Shown here: positions 22,685 through 26,103 of the stretch, one piece after another
Layout: each line of letters starts with the position of its first letter
How positions within the stretch are numbered: position 1 is the stretch's first letter
Assembly: GCA_934630385.1 (NCBI GenBank)
Contig: CAKTWE010000023.1
Span: forward strand, 1-26,103
Reading direction: 5' to 3'
DNA: 26,103 bases
From: an uncultured Collinsella sp.
GTDB taxonomy: Bacteria > Actinomycetota > Coriobacteriia > Coriobacteriales > Coriobacteriaceae
The notes under the pieces: model-generated
Told to the model about the DNA's origin: nothing
The model's database searches: none
What the model saw: only the letters and a program-made list of their open reading frames with translations
Translations under genes and position numbers: made by a program

Positions 22685-22713
22685 GCTGTTGGGATGCAGC
22701 CGAGTGCTATGAT
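22685..22713 (+). promoter_or_regulatory. Promoter of the flavodiiron protein gene
   Basis: TGCTATGAT (22705-22713) is an extended -10 (TG-n-TATGAT). The -35 is poor, as is common for extended -10 promoters. It lies 38 bp before the start codon. A TAAACGGC half-box at 22632 has no partner 21 bp away. Confidence 0.55.
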
Positions 22714-22750
22714 AGACGGGCTCTTTTGTCTATCTAGGAGGCTTTGCCTG

Positions 22751-23911
22751 ATGGAGATCACCAAGGATATCCGCTACGTTGGCGTCGACGATCACGACAT
22801 TGACCTGTTCGAGGGCCAGTACGATGTGTCCGAGAACGGTATGGCATACAACAGCTACGTTATCTTGGGCGAAAAGATCGCTGTCGCCGATTCAGTCGAC
22901 GGCGGTTTTGTCGACGAGTGGCTCGGTAACATCGAAGCCGTGCTCGACGGTCGCACGCCCGATTACCTGGTCGTTCACCATATGGAGCCCGATCACTCCG
23001 CTGGCATCGCCGCCTTTATGGAGCGCTATCCCCAGGCGCAGATTGTGGCCAGCATGGGGGCCTTCCGCATGATGGTCAACTACTTTGGCACCGATTATCC
23101 CGAGCGCAAGATGGTCGTCAAAGAGGGCGACGTGCTCGACCTGGGCGGCCACAGCCTGACGTTTGTCGGCGCCCCCAACGTTCACTGGCCCGAGGTGCTG
23201 TTCTCTTACGAGGCCACCGACAAGGTGCTCTTTAGTGCCGACGGCTTTGGCAAGTTTGGCGCCAACGACATCGAGGATCCCGAGGGTTGGGCCTGCGAGG
23301 CGCGCCGTTACTACTTTGGCATCGTCGGTAAGTTCGGCAAGTTCGTGCAGGCCGTGCTCAAGAAGGCCGCCGATCTGGACATCCAGGTTATCTGTCCGCT
23401 CCATGGCCCCGTGCTGACCGAGAACCTGGGCTACTACCTCGACACCTACAACACCTGGTCGAGCTATCAGCCCGAGGACGAGGGCATCACCATTGCTTAC
23501 GCGAGCGTGTACGGCCATCTGAAGGCTGCCGTTGAGGAGCTCGCATCTGCGCTCGAGGCCCGCGGCCAGAAGGTCTCCGTCTTTGACTTGGCTCGCGACG
23601 ACATGGCCGAGGCCGTTGAGGATGCGTTCCGCTATGATCGTCTGGTACTCGCTTCCATTACCTATCAGGGCGAGATCTTCCCGTTCATGAGCACCTTTAT
23701 CCACACGCTTGCCGAGCATGCCTACCAGAACCGTACCGTGGCGCTTGTCGAGGCCGGTTCCTGGGCGCCTGCAGCTGCCAAGGTTATGACCAAGGAGCTC
23801 GAGGGCATGAAGGACATCACCCTGACGCAGAACAAGGTGACTGTCCTGGGTTCGCTCAACGACGCCTCGCGCGCTCAGATCGAGGCCCTCGCTGACGAGC
23901 TCTCCAAGTAA
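22751..23911 (+). CDS. fprA: Flavodiiron protein (A-type flavoprotein, FprA family)
   Basis: This 386-residue cytoplasmic protein reduces O2 to water and/or NO to N2O, protecting anaerobes. The metallo-beta-lactamase-like N-domain has the complete diiron ligand set: H-x-E-x-D-H in HHMEPDHSAG (His77, Glu79, Asp81, His82), His145 in APNVHWPEV, Asp164 in FSADGFG and His218 in CPLHGPV. A C-terminal flavodoxin domain (about 247-386) starts with IAYASVYGHLKAAVEELA, the FMN phosphate loop. No fused rubredoxin or reductase domain is present, so an external electron donor is needed. AGGAGG nine bases before the ATG at 22751 fixes the start; 19 upstream codons in frame are not used. It has its own promoter and terminator, so it is probably independent of the lac genes. 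Confidence 0.93.
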   Translation: MEITKDIRYVGVDDHDIDLFEGQYDVSENGMAYNSYVILGEKIAVADSVDGGFVDEWLGNIEAVLDGRTPDYLVVHHMEPDHSAGIAAFMERYPQAQIVASMGAFRMMVNYFGTDYPERKMVVKEGDVLDLGGHSLTFVGAPNVHWPEVLFSYEATDKVLFSADGFGKFGANDIEDPEGWACEARRYYFGIVGKFGKFVQAVLKKAADLDIQVICPLHGPVLTENLGYYLDTYNTWSSYQPEDEGITIAYASVYGHLKAAVEELASALEARGQKVSVFDLARDDMAEAVEDAFRYDRLVLASITYQGEIFPFMSTFIHTLAEHAYQNRTVALVEAGSWAPAAAKVMTKELEGMKDITLTQNKVTVLGSLNDASRAQIEALADELSK

Positions 23912-23934
23912 CGACACGTTCACTTTTAACGCTC

Positions 23935-23975
23935 AAACCACCACAAAGGGGACAGGCACCTTTGTGGTGGTTTTT
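23935..23975 (+). terminator. Terminator of the flavodiiron gene (possibly bidirectional)
   Basis: A perfect 15-bp stem (23935-23949 with 23959-23973) is followed by a T run. The loop and arm contain GGGGACAGGCACC, a motif of REP-like elements. It lies three bases from the stop of the convergent DeoR gene and may serve both. Confidence 0.88.
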
Positions 23976-23977
23976 GT

Positions 23978-24781
23978 TTAAGCGCCGGCGATGAGGAGAT
24001 TTGGGCGGGCGTTGTCGACGATCTCGGCGATTGAGGTGGCGACGGCGTGATCGGGGTCACGGTCCATCACGATGGCGTTGACGTCGATTAGCTCGGCAAA
24101 GCGGTACATGCCGCGTCCGTTGACCTTGCTGGCGTCCATGAGGGCAACGCCTTGACGGGCGGCGGAGATCATAGCTGTTTTGGTCTCGGCCATCTGCGGA
24201 AAGTCGGTCGTAAAGCCGCAGCCGGGAACAAAAGCGCCGGGGCACATGACCGCAAGGTCGGCATGGACCATTTGGAGCGCCTGCATGGTGAGCGGTCCGT
24301 ACAGATAGCGATGACCTTTGCGCAGTGCCCCGCCCAGCATGACGACATCGACCGAGGGCATGCTCTCGTCGATGTAATCGGCAATGGTAATGTCGGCCGT
24401 GATGACGGTGATGCCATCGCGCTGGTCGAGGAGCCGGACAAACTCGAGCGCCGTGGTGCCCGAGTCGACGAGCAGCGTGTCGCCGTCATTGACGAGCTCG
24501 ATGGCGCTTTGCGCGATGGCCTGCTTGGCGGCGACATTGACGTTGATACGGCGATCCTGGGTGGATACGGTCAGTCGCTTCTGGAGCGACACAGCGCCAC
24601 CATGCGTGCGGCGCAGCTTGCCGGACTCGGCGAGCGCGTCTAGGTCGGCGCGAGCGGTGACAGAGGACACGCCAAAGGTCTGGGCAATTTCTGCCACCTG
24701 CACCGAGGCGTTATGCTCGAGCATCTCCATGATGGCGGCACGACGCTCATCGGCGAAGGCTCGGGTTGTCGCATGGGCCAT
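23978..24781 (-). CDS. DeoR-family transcriptional regulator (second)
   Basis: This 267-residue regulator has a DeoR winged helix-turn-helix (residues 9-64: ERRAAIMEMLEHNASVQVAE, FGVSSVTARADLDAL, RRTHGGAV). The C-terminal sensor domain carries LLVDSGTTALEF, VVMLGGALRKGHRYLYGP and MDASKVN (the DxSK motif). ATG at 24781 is preferred because GGAG precedes it by five bases. An ATG at 24838 adds 19 poorly conserved codons and lacks a good site. It is divergent from the aldolase gene across 334 bp with paired half-sites between, so it is likely the aldolase regulator responding to a sugar phosphate such as tagatose-bisphosphate. It is only distantly similar to the DeoR protein at 1408. Confidence 0.9.
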   Translation of the reverse strand: MAHATTRAFADERRAAIMEMLEHNASVQVAEIAQTFGVSSVTARADLDALAESGKLRRTHGGAVSLQKRLTVSTQDRRINVNVAAKQAIAQSAIELVNDGDTLLVDSGTTALEFVRLLDQRDGITVITADITIADYIDESMPSVDVVMLGGALRKGHRYLYGPLTMQALQMVHADLAVMCPGAFVPGCGFTTDFPQMAETKTAMISAARQGVALMDASKVNGRGMYRFAELIDVNAIVMDRDPDHAVATSIAEIVDNARPNLLIAGA

Positions 24782-24875
24782 GGCTGCTCCATTCTCGGCC
24801 AAATTTGCAGGAATTGTGTTGACTCTATTTTCGTTCATTTTCTTTTAAAGTAAGAAAACGCCTTTCGATTACTTA

Positions 24876-24891
24876 TCTTTTCTATAAAAGA
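24876..24891. promoter_or_regulatory. Palindrome upstream of deoR2
   Basis: TCTTTT-CTAT-AAAAGA is a perfect 6-4-6 palindrome in an A/T-rich stretch with further CTTTC/GAAAG half-sites (24841-24895). It is a candidate operator for the adjacent DeoR protein. Confidence 0.5.
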
Positions 24892-24898
24892 AAGACGC

Positions 24899-24927
24899 TG
24901 AACGCCCAAAATTCAATATCGAACATG
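24899..24927. promoter_or_regulatory. Paired direct-repeat box R6 (deoR2/aldolase), degenerate
   Basis: TGAACGCC (24899-24906) and CGAACATG (24920-24927) share GAAC and start 21 bp apart. It is weaker than R1-R3 and R5. Confidence 0.35.
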
Positions 24928-25115
24928 TCCGCTCGGCTCAAATTCCTTCCGTTTACTTTTCAAAAACGACTGTATTGACCTGCATGAGCTCAATATCTCA
25001 CACGTGCAAAGCCGCTGAATTTCATACAATGAGCGCAGCAAAACGCAAGGTAAAACGCCTTGTGAACAACTACGCCCGATGTCCAGATGCGGGCGAGGGA
25101 GAGGAGCAAACGCTC

Positions 25116-25973
25116 ATGGCACTTGTTACCACCGAAAAGATGCTCAAGGACGCTCAGGCCGGCCATTACGCCGTTGGCGCGTTCAACGTCGAGAACCTCG
25201 AGTTTGTTATGGCCGTTCTGGCCGCTGCCGAGGAGACCAAGTCCCCCGTCATCATGCAGACCACCCCGGGCACCATCAAGACCGCTGGTCTGGACTACTT
25301 CTACGGCATGGTCAAGGCTGCCGCCGAGCGCGCTTCCGTGCCCGTCGCCCTGCACCTCGATCACGGCGATGGCTATGACCGCTGCATGCAGGCTTTCCGC
25401 ACGGGCTACACCTCCGTCATGATCGACGGTTCGCACGAGTCCTTCGAGGACAACATTGCCCTGACCAAGTCCGTCGCCGACGCTGGCCGCGCCATGGGCG
25501 TGCCCGTCGAGGCTGAGCTTGGCAAGGTTGGCGGCAAGGAGGACGACGGTCCCGCGGTTGAGGGCGAGAGCCCCTACACCGATCCGGCCGAGGCCAAGGA
25601 GTTCGTCGAGCGCACCGGCTGCACCTCGCTGGCCATTGGCGTTGGCACCAGCCACGGTGTGTACACGAGCGATCCGCACATCGAGCAGTCCGTGGTCAAG
25701 GCCATCCGCGACGCCGTCGACGTGCCGCTGGTTCTGCACGGCACCTCCGGTGTGCCCGATGAGCAGGTTGCCGAGGCTGTGAAGAACGGCATCTGCAAGG
25801 TTAACTACGCCACCGAGCTGCGTCAGGCCTTCACCAAGGGCTTCATGGCCTACATGGCCGAGAACCCCGCCTGCTTCGATCCCAAGAAGCCGGCCAAGGA
25901 GGGCATGCGTGAGATCACCGAGCTGGTTAAGATCCGCATGACCAACCTCAACTCTGTGGGCAAAGCAGAGTAA
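25116..25973 (+). CDS. gatY: Class II tagatose-bisphosphate aldolase, GatY/KbaY type
   Basis: This 285-residue zinc aldolase should split tagatose-1,6-bisphosphate into dihydroxyacetone phosphate and glyceraldehyde-3-phosphate, completing the LacAB-LacC route. The catalytic Asp82 and zinc ligand His83 lie in LHLDHGDGYD, and further zinc ligands are His180 (GTSHGVY) and His208 (LHGTSGV). These positions are, as I recall, identical to those of E. coli KbaY. EAELGKVGGKEDD (132-144) and CKVNYATELRQAF are family motifs. Class II fructose-bisphosphate aldolase activity cannot be excluded, but the location in a lac cluster that lacks lacD argues for tagatose-bisphosphate. AGGAG nine bases before the ATG at 25116 sets the start. 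It is divergent from deoR2. Confidence 0.88.
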   Translation: MALVTTEKMLKDAQAGHYAVGAFNVENLEFVMAVLAAAEETKSPVIMQTTPGTIKTAGLDYFYGMVKAAAERASVPVALHLDHGDGYDRCMQAFRTGYTSVMIDGSHESFEDNIALTKSVADAGRAMGVPVEAELGKVGGKEDDGPAVEGESPYTDPAEAKEFVERTGCTSLAIGVGTSHGVYTSDPHIEQSVVKAIRDAVDVPLVLHGTSGVPDEQVAEAVKNGICKVNYATELRQAFTKGFMAYMAENPACFDPKKPAKEGMREITELVKIRMTNLNSVGKAE

Positions 25974-26052
25974 CAGCAAGGGTACTCTGATCCCACCGGG
26001 CCGTCCGGAAACGGAAAAAGGGCCTATCTCTCAGAACGTCCTCGGACATGTC

Positions 26053-26089
26053 GGAAGCCCCGCTGCGCGCTGCGCGCTGCGGGGCTTCC
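26053..26089 (+). terminator. Hairpin downstream of the aldolase gene
   Basis: GGAAGCCCCGC (26053-26063) and GCGGGGCTTCC (26079-26089) form a perfect 11-bp stem around a GC repeat loop (TGCGCGC twice). The T-rich tail is poor, so termination strength is uncertain. Confidence 0.65.
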
Positions 26090-26103
26090 TCCGTCCTGCG
26101 GAA

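Larger units (their letters stand above)
24782..25115. other. 334-bp divergent control region deoR2 / aldolase
   Basis: No gene is supported. The region holds the palindrome at 24876-24891, box R6 at 24899-24927, TTGACC (24975-24980) and TACAAT (25025-25030) as unlinked promoter-like hexamers, and a small CAAGG/CCTTG hairpin at 25046-25062 in the aldolase leader. An in-frame ATG at 24975 could extend the aldolase but lacks a ribosome binding site. Confidence 0.5.

Noticed and set aside
24782..24838. Longer start of the second DeoR protein at 24838
   Set aside because: Weak ribosome binding site and no similarity in the extra 19 residues; kept as an alternative in the gene entry.
24975..25115. 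N-terminal extension of the aldolase from an upstream ATG
   Set aside because: The 47 extra residues do not resemble the family, and the internal ATG at 25116 has a ribosome binding site and gives the family's usual length and residue numbering.

Overview
The window looks like chromosome of a GC-rich (about 60 %) gut actinobacterium of the class Coriobacteriia, most likely Collinsella. This is an inference from protein style, codon use, and the combination of a phosphotransferase (PTS) lactose system with a Firmicute-type (type 2) galT; no rRNA or marker gene is present to prove it. The window is essentially one lactose/galactose catabolic island.

Layout. (1) 1-2172: galM (aldose 1-epimerase, minus strand) divergent from a DeoR-family regulator. 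(2) 2270-2831: a small RelE/ParE-type toxin and Phd/YefM-type antitoxin pair. (3) 3129-7689: first lactose module, lacE1 (EIICB) and lacG1 (6-phospho-beta-galactosidase) on the minus strand, divergent from lacI1. (4) 8034-12676: a second module with the same layout, lacE2-lacG2 divergent from lacI2, followed by the only EIIA gene, lacF (12891-13229). (5) 13516-14538: a membrane protein of unknown function. (6) 14846-18110: lacA, lacB, a lacX-type epimerase and lacC, on the plus strand. (7) 18427-22621: galK-galT on the minus strand, divergent from lacI3. (8) 22751-23911: a flavodiiron protein. (9) 23978-25973: a second DeoR-family regulator divergent from a class II tagatose-bisphosphate aldolase of the GatY/KbaY type.

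How it works together. LacE imports and phosphorylates lactose or a related beta-galactoside, LacG splits the phospho-disaccharide, and galactose-6-phosphate enters the tagatose-6-phosphate route: LacAB isomerase, LacC kinase, then the class II aldolase, which replaces the usual class I LacD. Free galactose is handled by GalM, GalK and GalT; no galE is in the window. Two EIICB proteins appear to share one EIIA.

The intergenic DNA is unusually rich. The most interesting signal is a paired box, TRAACGGT-N13-TRAACGGT (21-bp pitch), found with exact spacing in front of nearly every lac/gal unit and distinct from the LacI-type palindromes (TGnnnACGTnnnCA) that also occur beside each lacI gene. Other structures are five 55-bp palindromes repeated with an 80/81-bp period downstream of both lacG genes, and two structured elements of about 140 bp with a near-identical hairpin head directly after lacB and lacC. 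No tRNA, rRNA, insertion sequence or CRISPR array was found.
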